Assembly (NCBI RefSeq): GCF_900110255.1
Contig: NZ_FODD01000019.1
Coordinates: forward strand, 115,332 to 179,331
DNA from: Actinacidiphila rubida
GTDB taxonomy: Bacteria > Actinomycetota > Actinomycetes > Streptomycetales > Streptomycetaceae
DNA: 64,000 nt
Reading direction: 5' to 3'
Shown: one piece after another, positions 35,063 to 43,162 of the stretch
Position numbering within the stretch: the first letter of the stretch is position 1
Layout of the letters: every line of letters begins with the position of its first letter
Translations under genes and position numbers: made by a program
Notes under the pieces: generated by a model
The model's input: the letters and a program-made list of their open reading frames with translations, nothing else
What the model was told of the DNA's origin: nothing
The model's database searches: none

Positions 35063-35350
35063 ATGACCGTCATGGCTGACGCACTCAACGGAACCTGGTT
35101 CAAGTCGAGTTACAGCAACGATCAGGGCGGGAACTGTGTCGAGGCGGCCCGGCTGACCGGGGCGGAGTGGGCCAAGTCGACATACAGCGACAACCAGGGC
35201 GGAGCCTGCGTCGAGGCGGCCCGACTGGGGGCCGGGGTCATGGCCGTCCGGGACTCGAAGGACCCGCACGGTCCGGCCCTCGTGTTCACGGCGGGCGCCT
35301 GGTCCGCCTTCACCGCGGCGGTGCGGGGCGGTGAGATACCGGGCGCGTAG
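35063..35350 (+). CDS. DUF397 protein with two DUF397 copies
   Basis: A 95-residue protein of the Actinobacteria-specific DUF397 family, here with two units in one chain. The first is NGTWFKSSYSNDQGGNCVEAARL (shortened copy) and the second AEWAKSTYSDNQGGACVEAARL followed by VAVRDSKDP-type sequence (MAVRDSKDP) and the end WSAFTAAVRGG. DUF397 proteins are encoded beside XRE-DUF5753 regulators and are thought to counteract them. ATG 35063 lies 11 bases after AAGGAG; a GTG at 35054 overlaps the upstream stop but sits too near that site. Confidence 0.92.
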   Translation: MTVMADALNGTWFKSSYSNDQGGNCVEAARLTGAEWAKSTYSDNQGGACVEAARLGAGVMAVRDSKDPHGPALVFTAGAWSAFTAAVRGGEIPGA

Positions 35351-35360
35351 CGGGCGCGGC

Positions 35361-36251
35361 TCAGGGGGACGCGGAGGGCGGCGGGTAGTGCGGGTGGAGC
35401 TTGCCCGACAGCGGGGCGAGGTCCTTGCACATGGACGTCGGGAAGTCCGGCGCCTTGCGCTGCACCACCGCGCAGCCGCCGGCCGCGCCCTCGGCGATCG
35501 GCACCCAACCGGACGTCTCCGCCCGGAAGAAGTACCGGTCGCCCAGGGCGGACGAGCACGCGGGGAGGCTGGTCTCGCCCGAACACGCGGGTCCCGTACG
35601 CCAGGTGTAGGCCATGACCATCCACGTGCCGCGGCAGTCCGTGTCGCCCCGGAGGGTGTGCTCCGGTGCGCCGACGGCCAGCAGGGCCTGGTCGTAGGAG
35701 CCGGGGGTGCAGCCCGTGGGCGCCGGGTCGCAGCCCAGCTGGCCGCACAGCCGCAGGGCGGGCGGCTTCGCGCCGTCGGCCGTGAAGACGGTGTGGTCGT
35801 CGACGACGAGCTGGTTGTCGCCGAGGGGTGCGGGCAGGGTGACGCGGGTCTGCGCGCCGCGCTCCTTGGTGCAGCCCGAACGGCGGTCCCCCGAGGGGGA
35901 GCTGTACGTGACCTGGACGTGCACGGTGCCGGGCACGGCGCCGTAGGCGGCGTCCGTGTCGACGGCCTTCAGGTCCCGCACGCAGGGCCGCGGCCCGTCC
36001 GCCACCTGGACGTCGAGCGTCACCGTGCGGTGATCGGCGCCGAGTCGGGCGCCCGTGACGAACGAGGGCTCACCCACGACCCACGGAATCGGCCCGGTCG
36101 CCGTCTCCGTCGGCACCGTCGTCCCCGTTCCGACCTGCGTCCCGCACCCCGCGAGCAGCACCCCCACGGCGACCGCCACCACGGCAGCCGCCACCCCTCC
36201 ACCGCGCATCCGCGCCCAACTCCCCCTCGCAAGACCCACCTTGACCGCCAC
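35361..36251 (-). CDS. Putative lipoprotein of unknown function
   Basis: A 296-residue lipoprotein. A signal peptide ends in the lipobox LLAGC at about residues 32-36, followed by a Thr-rich linker. The mature part contains many cysteines (for example SGCTKERG, LCGQLGCDPAPTGC, GDTDCRGTW, GPACSG, LPACSS, GGCAVV, SMCKDL), suggesting several disulfides. I recognise no family. The GTG at 36251 has GGGAG 6 bases upstream; ATG 36209 is an alternative. It is convergent with the DUF397 gene, 10 bases apart. Confidence 0.7.
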   Translation of the reverse strand: MAVKVGLARGSWARMRGGGVAAAVVAVAVGVLLAGCGTQVGTGTTVPTETATGPIPWVVGEPSFVTGARLGADHRTVTLDVQVADGPRPCVRDLKAVDTDAAYGAVPGTVHVQVTYSSPSGDRRSGCTKERGAQTRVTLPAPLGDNQLVVDDHTVFTADGAKPPALRLCGQLGCDPAPTGCTPGSYDQALLAVGAPEHTLRGDTDCRGTWMVMAYTWRTGPACSGETSLPACSSALGDRYFFRAETSGWVPIAEGAAGGCAVVQRKAPDFPTSMCKDLAPLSGKLHPHYPPPSASP

Positions 36252-36459
36252 CCACGCTCATCTCCCACGTGCGTACGCGACGGTGCCTCATCGTCGCACT
36301 CCCGCATGCGCCGGTGCTCCCCGCGCCGGGCTTCGAAGGTGGGCGGGTCGATCGTCACGACCGAATGTGCCCGATCATGTCGTCTTTTCTCCGCACGAAC
36401 GAGTGAATCTGCCCAAGCAGGACCGTTTTTGCGCACACATGCCTGCTTACGCTCTCCTC

Positions 36460-37332
36460 ATGGTCAGTTCATCGCACGAGGCGATGCACCGGATCTTCCA
36501 GGAAGATCCCGGCATCTTCGCCCGTACCTTCGAGCGCCTCGGCATTCCCTTCACGGAACCCGTGGCGGTCTCCCTGCTCCCCACCGATCTCACCGAGATC
36601 AAGCCGCTGGAGCGCCGGTTGGACACCCTGCTCCAGGTGGAGACGGCCGACGGCGGGAGTTACCTCCTGGCCGTCGAGGCGCAGGGCAGGAAGGACCCCG
36701 ACAAGCACAGCAGTTGGGCGTACTACCTGTCGTACCTGTATGCCAAGTACCGCTTACCGCCCCTGCTTCTCATCGTCTGCCAGGACGAGGCGACCGCGCA
36801 GTGGGCCACGATCCCTTTCCACCTCGGGACACCGATGTGGCGCACGCTCACCCTGCGGCCGCTGGTCCTGGGGCCACACAACGTTCCGATCGTCGCCGAC
36901 GTGGCGTCCGCGGCCGAGGACATTCCCGTGGCGGTCTTCTCCGTGCTCACCCACAGTAGACATCCGCAGGCGGATACGATGTTGAGGGCACTGTCCGGGG
37001 CTCTCAGGAAGGCCGATCCCGACACGGCCGACCTCTTCAAGGAACTCACCGAACTCGGTCTGGGCACGAGCCCGGCAGCAGCGATCTGGAGGGATCTCAT
37101 GGCCATCCCCACCTCCTTCTTCCGTTCCGAGACGGCGGAGAAGGTCCGTGAAGAGGGCCGTGTTCAGAGCCGGGCGGAAGACACGCTGACTGTCCTGGAG
37201 AAGCGCGGGCTTTCCGTCAGTGGCGAGGTGCGCGAGCGGATTCTCGGGTGCACGGATGCCGAGGTCGTCCGGCGGTGGTTCGACCTGGCCATCACGGTCG
37301 AATGCGCCGAGGACGTGTTCGGCGACGAGTGA
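36460..37332 (+). CDS. Rpn/YhgA-like PD-(D/E)XK nuclease family protein
   Basis: A 290-residue protein of the recombination-promoting nuclease / YhgA-like transposase-related family. The nuclease core is visible as D55 (ERRLDTLLQVE), the E73-A-Q75 pair in YLLAVEAQGRKD, and the following SSWAYYLSYLYAKYRLPPLLLIV. The C-terminal half is helical (LFKELTELGLG...VREEGRVQSRAEDTLTVLEKRG). Many copies of this family occur in streptomycetes. ATG 36460 is preferred to 36439 because TACGCT (36449-36454) fits a -10 six bases upstream, giving a leaderless mRNA. Leu99 is TTA (36754-36756). Confidence 0.82.
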   Translation: MVSSSHEAMHRIFQEDPGIFARTFERLGIPFTEPVAVSLLPTDLTEIKPLERRLDTLLQVETADGGSYLLAVEAQGRKDPDKHSSWAYYLSYLYAKYRLPPLLLIVCQDEATAQWATIPFHLGTPMWRTLTLRPLVLGPHNVPIVADVASAAEDIPVAVFSVLTHSRHPQADTMLRALSGALRKADPDTADLFKELTELGLGTSPAAAIWRDLMAIPTSFFRSETAEKVREEGRVQSRAEDTLTVLEKRGLSVSGEVRERILGCTDAEVVRRWFDLAITVECAEDVFGDE

Positions 37333-37387
37333 CGTGCCGGCGGACGGGCCCGGGGGAGCGCGCTCCCGGGCCCGGCCGCCGGGCCGT

Positions 37388-37816
37388 TCAGCTCAGGCGG
37401 TCCAGCACGCGGAAGCGTTCGAGGACGACGGGGGTGGCGTCGGTGACGGTGAAGCCGGGGTCGCCCAGGATCTCGCGCATGGGCGCGCTGGTGAAGAAGC
37501 GTTCGTGGCCCGCGCGCCACGTCTCCAGGGACGTGTCGCCCTCGCCCTCGTCGACCGCGTGCGCGAGGTCCACCTCGCCGATCGGGACCACCCGCACCTC
37601 GGTCGTCTCGATCACGGCCACCGGCCGCCCCGCCGAGTCGATCACGGCGAACCGCGCGCCGGCCTCGGGCAACGCCTCGCCCTCCGCCTCGTAGGCGGCC
37701 AGCAACCCCGTCGTCGACGTCTTCGCGCCGCTCAGGATCGCCCCCACCAGCTTGTCCCGCAGCGGCCCCGGGAATGCGAACTCGGCCACGGGCAGCCCCG
37801 CGATGTCCTCACTCAT
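37388..37816 (-). CDS. ASCH-domain protein
   Basis: A 142-residue protein with the ASCH beta-barrel fold, related to PUA RNA-binding domains. The family pattern GAKTSTTGLLAAYE (about 30-43) and the strand VIDSAGRPVAVIETTEVRVVPIGEVD are clear, as is the helix ETWRAGHERFF. ASCH proteins include an N4-acetylcytidine amidohydrolase (YqfB) and RNA-related factors, so a role in nucleoside or RNA chemistry is possible but unproven. The ATG 37816 lies 63 bases downstream of the Uma2-like stop on the same strand. Confidence 0.85.
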   Translation of the reverse strand: MSEDIAGLPVAEFAFPGPLRDKLVGAILSGAKTSTTGLLAAYEAEGEALPEAGARFAVIDSAGRPVAVIETTEVRVVPIGEVDLAHAVDEGEGDTSLETWRAGHERFFTSAPMREILGDPGFTVTDATPVVLERFRVLDRLS

Positions 37817-37879
37817 GTGGGGGACTCTAGGCGCCCCGATCGCGCCGGCTCCACGCGTTTCCGTCAGGGCGTCAGGGCG

Positions 37880-38161
37880 TCACGCCGCCGTGGTCAGCAG
37901 GACATCGGGCTCGAGGCGGTTGCGTTCGTCCAGCCACACCGTCATGCCCGCACACACGAGGAAGGCGTCGGGCTCGCCTTCGGCTGGAGCGGCGATCAAC
38001 TGGGACTTCAGGCGGCTGTGCCACAACCGCTGGGGACCCCGCAGGACCAGCGAGCCGTCCAGTACCTCGATGTGACGTGGGGCGTCGGGGAGTCGGTCCA
38101 GGTCACCGGCCCGCCAACCGTCCGGGCGGGGCGGCGGAGTCCACAGGTGCGGGCTGAGCAC
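37880..38161 (-). pseudogene. Truncated Uma2-family protein (N-terminal half only)
   Basis: The reading frame encodes the N-terminal half of a Uma2 (DUF820) restriction-endonuclease-fold protein: WRAGDLDRLPDAPRHIEVLDG, then AFLVCAGMTVWLDERNRLEPDVLL. Full-length members have about 190 residues and continue after the EPDV strand with the conserved LxVEVxSPxS and RDRxxKxxxY blocks. Here a stop follows two codons after LLTT. The remaining 63 bases to the ASCH gene hold a GGCGTCA direct repeat and none of the missing sequence. The start is uncertain: GTG 38161 is the nearest plausible codon. It is probably a remnant. Confidence 0.6.
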
Positions 38162-38465
38162 GGGCCGTACGGCAGCGGCCGCGGCGCGGGCGCCCGCGGC
38201 TCTTCGCCACGGCGGCGTAACACCGGGGTCGTAGGGTGGGCCCCTGCAGCACCGCGGCAGACGGCCACTCCATTGCCGTACCGCCGAGCGGAGCGGCCCC
38301 GCGTTGCCTCGCGACGCGGCGCTCGTTGAGCGACTATGGGTGTCAACAGGCCCGGACCCCAAAAGGGTGGGCATACCCCCGAGGAAGATCCGGTATGCGC
38401 CGATCGGGCGACTTCTTCTCCTCCCGCAGCATCTATTTTTTCCGATCATGTAAGAGGAGCCGCTC
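38162..38465. other. Intergenic region upstream of the M20 amidohydrolase
   Basis: No gene is supported. An 81-codon plus-strand frame here has atypical composition and no family match. A T-run (38431-38438, in CTATTTTTTCCG) and AT-richer sequence just before the GAGGAG site at 38454-38459 probably carry the amidohydrolase promoter. Confidence 0.4.
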
Positions 38466-39860
38466 GTGGGGCATACCCTGACTGAGGTGAACGACTCACC
38501 CGCAGCGCCGTCCGAAGATCCTTCCGGCGGGCCGGCCGAGGTCACGCGCGAGGTCATCGCGCGCAGCGCCGCCGCGCCAGGCAAGGCCGCCCGCAGCGCG
38601 GGCCGGCCGAGCGGAATCCGGACGGACCCGAGCGCCGACCCCGTCCCGGCAGGCGAGAGCGCGACCGCACCCGGCGGCGTCCCCGCCCCGGAGGGCACGC
38701 CCGCCCTGCCCGACCCCCTCCGCGCCGAGCTCGTCGCGTTCCGCCGCGACCTGCACCGCCACCCCGAACTCGGCCGCCAGGAGTTCCGGACCACCGAGAA
38801 GGTCAGGGCACGGCTGGCCGAGGCGGGGCTGGAACCGCGCGTGCTGCCGAACGGGACCGGACTCGTGTGCGACATCGGCGCCGACGACCCGGCCCGCGGC
38901 CGGCTCGCGCTGCGCGCCGACCTGGACGCGCTCCCGGTCCCGGACACCAAGCAGGTCGAGTACCGCTCCACCGTCGAGGGCCGCGCCCACGCCTGCGGGC
39001 ACGACGTGCACACCAGCATCGTGCTGGGCGCCGGCCTGGTGCTCGCCGAGCTCGCGGCGCAGGGGCGGCTGCCCCGGCCCGTCCGCCTGGTCTTCCAGGC
39101 GGCCGAGGAGGTCATGCCGGGCGGTGCGCTCGACGCGGTGAAGGCCGGTGTGCTGGACGGGGTGGAACGTATCCTCGCCCTGCACTGCGACCCCAAGGTG
39201 GACGTCGGCAGGATCGGCCTGCGCCACGGCCCCATCACCTCGGCGGCCGACAAGCTCAAGCTCGCGCTGGACGGCCCCGGCGGGCACAGCGCCCGCCCGC
39301 ACCTGACGACCGATCTGGTGATGGCCGCGGCCAAGCTCGCCACCGAGCTGCCGGCCGCGCTGAGCCGCCGGGTCGACCCGCGCTCGGGACTGAGCGTGGT
39401 CTGGGGCCGGATCGAGGCCGGGCACGCGGCGAACGTCATCCCGCAGCACGCCGAACTGGAGGGCACGGTCCGCTGCCTGGAGCTCGGGGCGTGGCACGAC
39501 GCGCCGGACCTGGTGCACGAGGTGATCGACCAGATCGCGTCGATCTACCGGGCCAAGTGCGAGATCACGTACCAGCGCGGGGTGCCGCCGGTGGTCAACG
39601 AGGGCACGTCGACGGAACTGCTGCGGGACGCGATGACCGCCCGGTTCGGGGCGCACGCCATCGAGGACACCGAGCAGAGCCTGGGCGGCGAGGACTTCTC
39701 GTGGTACCTGGAGCACGTGCCCGGCGCGCTGGCCCGCCTCGGGGTGCGCCCGGTCGGCGACACCGCCAAGCGGGACCTGCACCAGGGCGACTTCGACGTG
39801 GACGAGGGCGCCATCGCGGTGGGCGTGGAGCTCCTGACAGCGGCCGCGCTGCTGTCGTGA
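38466..39860 (+). CDS. M20-family amidohydrolase (zinc peptidase/aminoacylase type)
   Basis: A 464-residue M20D metal hydrolase, a family cleaving N-acyl or N-carbamoyl amino acids or dipeptides. Metal-site motifs are visible: RRDLHRHPELG, LRADLDALPVPD, HACGHDVHTS, QAAEEVMPGGA, and near the end EQSLGGEDFSWYLE. The dimerisation insert contains GGHSARPHLTTD. An N-terminal disordered extension of about 85 residues (Pro/Ala/Ser-rich) is longer than usual. The start GTG 38466 has AGAGGAG 6 bases upstream. It is followed by two hairpins, so it is probably a single-gene transcript separate from the nucleoside operon. Confidence 0.9.
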   Translation: MGHTLTEVNDSPAAPSEDPSGGPAEVTREVIARSAAAPGKAARSAGRPSGIRTDPSADPVPAGESATAPGGVPAPEGTPALPDPLRAELVAFRRDLHRHPELGRQEFRTTEKVRARLAEAGLEPRVLPNGTGLVCDIGADDPARGRLALRADLDALPVPDTKQVEYRSTVEGRAHACGHDVHTSIVLGAGLVLAELAAQGRLPRPVRLVFQAAEEVMPGGALDAVKAGVLDGVERILALHCDPKVDVGRIGLRHGPITSAADKLKLALDGPGGHSARPHLTTDLVMAAAKLATELPAALSRRVDPRSGLSVVWGRIEAGHAANVIPQHAELEGTVRCLELGAWHDAPDLVHEVIDQIASIYRAKCEITYQRGVPPVVNEGTSTELLRDAMTARFGAHAIEDTEQSLGGEDFSWYLEHVPGALARLGVRPVGDTAKRDLHQGDFDVDEGAIAVGVELLTAAALLS

Positions 39861-39873
39861 ACGGGAGCCGAAG

Positions 39874-39994
39874 CCGGTTCTGAGCCGGGGTCGAACCCGG
39901 GTCAGAACCGGAGCCGCATCCGGAGCCGCACCCGGGCCCAACCCGGAGTCGCACCGCAGCCGGCCGCACCCCCCCGGAGGGGCGTGCGGCCGGC
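39874..39994. terminator. Two hairpins in the 430-bp gap after the amidohydrolase
   Basis: The first hairpin pairs CCGGTTCTGA (39874-39883) with TCAGAACCGG (39902-39911), with an inner CCGGG/CCCGG pair. The second pairs GCCGGCCGCAC (39959-39969) with GTGCGGCCGGC (39984-39994). Between them are short GGAGCCG-like repeats. The rest of the gap to 40290 (including 40000-40200) shows nothing I can assign except the promoter and operator described next. Confidence 0.7.
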
Positions 39995-40212
39995 GCATGT
40001 GACGGACGTTGCAGCGCTGTTGTGGCCGGAGTGGCGGCACCGCGGTCCCGGACGTGGCACCTTTGTCGTGACGGAGATGCCCCCCGCTCGGGTGGGCTGA
40101 GCAGCCCTCCTGACCGGCGTCGTCGCGGCTCGCGGACGCCGGGTGACGCACCGACCACGGGTGCTTCACCTGGCCGAAATGCGTCGATCCGATAACGGGT
40201 CTTCATTCGGTC

Positions 40213-40240
40213 TTTACCTGACATCTACGCGCGTTAAGCT
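40213..40240 (+). promoter_or_regulatory. Promoter with CTACGCGCGTAG-type operator, nucleoside-binding lipoprotein gene
   Basis: TTTACC (40213-40218) and TAAGCT (40235-40240) with a 16-base spacer form a plausible promoter. The spacer holds an imperfect copy of the palindrome, CTACGCGCGTTA (40225-40236), whose core ACGCGCGT is perfect. Better copies lie at 41420 and 54508 before other nucleoside genes. A repressor bound here would block the promoter. Confidence 0.6.
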
Positions 40241-40290
40241 CCGGGCTTAGCCAGCGCCGGACGGGGCGCTTCCGACTGAAGGGGACCCTC

Positions 40291-41325
40291 TTGCGCCGGG
40301 TATCCAAGATCGCTGCCGCGGGCGTGGTGTCCGCGGCCCTCGCGATGACCGCCACCGCGTGCGGCAGCAGCTCCAGCTCCGACAGCAGCAGCGGCGGCAA
40401 CAAGGGCGTCGGCATGGCCTTCGACGTCGGCGGTCGCGGCGACCACTCCTTCAACGACTCCGCCGCGCGCGGCATGGACAAGGCCGACAAGGAGTTCAAC
40501 CTCGGCCACAAGGAGCAGACCGCCAGCAACGGCGAGACCGAGTCCGACCGCGAGCAGCGGCTGGACCTGCTGGCGGGTGCGGGCTACAACCCGGTCGTCG
40601 CGGTCGGCTTCACCTACGGCGACGCGGTGAAGAAGATCGCCGCGAAGTACCCCAAGACCACCTTCGGCATCGTCGACTCCGTGGTCGACGCGCCGAACGC
40701 CGACAGCATGGTGTTCTCCACCGAGCAGAGCTCCTACCTCGCCGGTGTGGCCGCGGCCCTGAAGTCCAAGACCGGCAAGGTCGGCTTCATCGGCGGTGTG
40801 CACAACACCCTGATCGGCACCTTCCAGGCCGGCTTCGACCAGGGCGTGAAGGACACCAAGCCGTCCGACACGGTCACCGACCAGTACCTGTACGAGACCG
40901 ACACCAAGGGCTTCAACGACCCGACGTCGGCGCAGGGCAAGGCCCAGGGCATGCTCGACAACGGCGTGGACGTCATCTACACCGCGGCGGGCCTCTCCGG
41001 TGACGGCTCGATCCAGGCGGTGGCGGGCAAGCCCGGCGCCTGGGCGATCGGTGTCGACTCCGACCAGTACCAGGACGCGGCGCTGGCGAAGTACAAGAAC
41101 AGCATCCTCACCTCGGCCGTCAAGAACGTCGACGTGGCCGTGTACGACCTGATCAAGTCGGTCCACGACGGCAAGCCGAAGGCCGGCACCAACGCCTACG
41201 ACCTGAAGACCGGCGGTGTGTCGCTGGCCACCTCCGGCGGGTTCACCACCGACATCCAGGCGCAGATCGACGCCGCCAAGGCGAAGATCGTCTCCGGTGA
41301 GATCAAGGTCAAGTCGACCCCGTGA
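40291..41325 (+). CDS. BMP-family nucleoside-binding lipoprotein of an ABC transporter
   Basis: A 344-residue substrate-binding lipoprotein of the BMP/PnrA/Med family, which binds purine and other nucleosides for uptake. The start is TTG 40291 with AAGGGGAC upstream. A signal peptide ends at the lipidated C24, followed by a Ser-rich linker. Family sequence includes MAFDVGGRGDHSFNDSAARG, GYNPVVAVGFTYGDAV, TEQSSYLAGVAAA, VGFIGGVHNTLIGTFQAGFDQG and AIGVDSDQYQ. It precedes the ABC ATPase and two permeases but is separated from them by a 16-bp hairpin and a second promoter, which would let it be made in excess. Confidence 0.95.
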   Translation: MRRVSKIAAAGVVSAALAMTATACGSSSSSDSSSGGNKGVGMAFDVGGRGDHSFNDSAARGMDKADKEFNLGHKEQTASNGETESDREQRLDLLAGAGYNPVVAVGFTYGDAVKKIAAKYPKTTFGIVDSVVDAPNADSMVFSTEQSSYLAGVAAALKSKTGKVGFIGGVHNTLIGTFQAGFDQGVKDTKPSDTVTDQYLYETDTKGFNDPTSAQGKAQGMLDNGVDVIYTAAGLSGDGSIQAVAGKPGAWAIGVDSDQYQDAALAKYKNSILTSAVKNVDVAVYDLIKSVHDGKPKAGTNAYDLKTGGVSLATSGGFTTDIQAQIDAAKAKIVSGEIKVKSTP

Positions 41326-41356
41326 CCCGGAGTTGAGTGAACAGGTGTGACCGAGA

Positions 41357-41395
41357 GGCTCGGCGGGGGTGGCTGAAGCACCCCCGCCGAGCCTC
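41357..41395. terminator. 16-bp hairpin between the binding-protein and ABC ATPase genes
   Basis: AGGCTCGGCGGGGGTG (41357-41372) pairs perfectly with 41380-41395 around GCTGAAG. It is 31 bases after the binding-protein stop. It should stop or thin out read-through, leaving the ATPase gene to its own promoter just downstream. Confidence 0.75.
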
Positions 41396-41419
41396 CGCTT
41401 GCGTGGCGATCGGATCACG

Positions 41420-41431
41420 CTACGCGCGTAG
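41420..41431. promoter_or_regulatory. CTACGCGCGTAG operator upstream of the nucleoside ABC ATPase
   Basis: A perfect 12-base palindrome in the 94-base stretch between the hairpin (ending 41395) and the ribosome site at 41496. TTGCGT at 41399-41404 could be a -35, with the operator covering the -10 position (17-base spacer). The same palindrome lies before add. Confidence 0.65.
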
Positions 41432-41509
41432 AGACACCTTTCCGCGATACCTTCACCCCCACCGCCAGAACCACCCCGCCCCGAGCCTTTCCCCCGAGGA
41501 GAGTGCGCC

Positions 41510-43162
41510 ATCAACGCGTCCACGAGTCCACCCGCCGTCGAACTGCGCGGCATCACCAAGCGCTTCCCCGGCGTCGTCGCCAACCACGACATCGAGATCA
41601 CCGTGCGCAGCGGCACCGTGCACGCTCTCGTGGGCGAGAACGGCGCCGGCAAGTCCACGCTGATGAAGATCCTCTACGGCATGCAGAAGCCGGACGAGGG
41701 CACCATCGCCGTCAACGGCGAACAGGTGACCTTCGGCGACCCCGGTGACGCCATCGCCCGCGGCATCGGCATGGTCCACCAGCACTTCATGCTGGCCGAC
41801 AACCTGACCGTGCTGGAGAACGTCGTCCTGGGCAGCGAGAAGCTGTACGGGATCGGCTCCAGGGCGCGGGCGAAGATCCAGGAGATATCCGACGCCTACG
41901 GCCTCGGAGTCCGCCCCGACCTGCTGGTCGAGGACCTCGGCGTCGCCGACCGGCAGCGCGTGGAGATCCTCAAGGTCCTCTACCGGGGCGCGCGGATCCT
42001 CATCCTCGACGAGCCGACCGCCGTGCTCGTCCCGCAGGAGGTCGACGCGCTCTTCGACAACCTGCGCGAGCTCAAGGCCGAGGGCCTGACCGTCATCTTC
42101 ATCTCGCACAAGCTCGGCGAGGTGCTGTCGGTCGCCGACGAGATCACCGTCATCCGGCGCGGCACCACCGTCGGCAACGCCGACCCGGAGCACACCACCA
42201 CCAAGCAGCTCGCCGAGCTGATGGTCGGCAGCGAGCTCCCGTCGCCGGAGACCCGCGAATCGACCGTCACCACCGAGCGGATGCTCACCGTCGACGGGCT
42301 GCGGCTCGCCGAGGTGGACCTCGACGGCGTCGAGCGCATCGTGCTCGACGCCATCGGCTTCACCATCCACAAGGGCGAGGTGCTCGGCATCGCCGGTGTG
42401 GAGGGCAACGGCCAGGCGGAACTGGTCGAGACGATCATGGGCATGCGCGTGCCGGACGGCGGCACCGTCGTCCTGGACGGCGAGGACATCTCCCGCGTCC
42501 CCACGCGCAAGCGCCGCGAGGACGGCATCGGCTACATACCCGAGGACCGCCACCGGCACGGGCTGCTGCTGGAAGCGCCGCTGTGGGAGAACCGCATCCT
42601 CGGCCACGTCACCGAGCGGCCCAACAGTAAGGGCTTCCTCATCGACACCGCGGCCGCGCGCCGCGACACCGAGCGGATCGTCGCCGAGTACGACGTGCGC
42701 ACGCCCGGCATCGAGGTCACCGCGGCCTCGCTGTCCGGCGGCAACCAGCAGAAGCTCATCGTCGGGCGGGAGATGAGCCACCTGCCCAAGCTGCTGATCG
42801 CCGCCCACCCCACCCGCGGTGTGGACGTCGGCGCGCAGGCGCAGATCTGGGACCAGATCCGCCAGGCGCGCCGCGAGGGCCTGGCCGTGCTGCTGATCTC
42901 CGCCGACCTCGACGAGCTGATCGGGCTGTCCGACACCCTGCGGGTCATGTACCGGGGCAGGCTCGTCGCGGACGCCGACCCGGCGACCATCACCCCCGAG
43001 GAGCTGGGCTCCGCCATGACCGGCGCGGCCACCGGCCACCTGGAACACGACCAGCACGCTGAGAACGCTGCGACCGCCGCGACCGCCGAGAACGCCGCAG
43101 ACTCCGACAACGGCGACGGGACCGGCACCCTGTCCGCCGCGTCCGGGGGAGAGGACCGATGA
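41510..43162 (+). CDS. Nucleoside ABC transporter ATPase (two ABC domains), probable ATC start
   Basis: A 550-residue double ABC ATPase of the sugar/nucleoside (BmpB-partner) type. Domain 1 has Walker A GENGAGKST and Walker B RILILDEPTAVL. Domain 2 has the degenerate GVEGNGQAE loop, signature LSGGNQQKLIVGRE and LLIAAHPTRGVD in place of a normal Walker B, as usual in this family. The conserved N-terminal strand VELRGITKRFPGVVANHDIEI lies upstream of the first ATG/GTG/TTG (GTG 41603), which would delete it. The only well-placed start is ATC 41510, 8 bases after GAGGAG. The stop overlaps the permease ATG (ATGA). Confidence 0.88.
   Translation: MNASTSPPAVELRGITKRFPGVVANHDIEITVRSGTVHALVGENGAGKSTLMKILYGMQKPDEGTIAVNGEQVTFGDPGDAIARGIGMVHQHFMLADNLTVLENVVLGSEKLYGIGSRARAKIQEISDAYGLGVRPDLLVEDLGVADRQRVEILKVLYRGARILILDEPTAVLVPQEVDALFDNLRELKAEGLTVIFISHKLGEVLSVADEITVIRRGTTVGNADPEHTTTKQLAELMVGSELPSPETRESTVTTERMLTVDGLRLAEVDLDGVERIVLDAIGFTIHKGEVLGIAGVEGNGQAELVETIMGMRVPDGGTVVLDGEDISRVPTRKRREDGIGYIPEDRHRHGLLLEAPLWENRILGHVTERPNSKGFLIDTAAARRDTERIVAEYDVRTPGIEVTAASLSGGNQQKLIVGREMSHLPKLLIAAHPTRGVDVGAQAQIWDQIRQARREGLAVLLISADLDELIGLSDTLRVMYRGRLVADADPATITPEELGSAMTGAATGHLEHDQHAENAATAATAENAADSDNGDGTGTLSAASGGEDR

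Noticed and set aside
38236..38481. 81-codon open frame on the plus strand
   Set aside because: It crosses the promoter and start of the M20 gene, has odd composition and no ribosome site or family match.
39885..39901. tRNA-like T-loop sequence GGGTCGAACCCG
   Set aside because: No acceptor, D or anticodon arms surround it; it is the inner part of a hairpin.
41603..43162. GTG 41603 as start of the nucleoside ABC ATPase
   Set aside because: It would remove the conserved first strand and adenine-contact region just before Walker A, and it has no ribosome site; ATC 41510 fits better.
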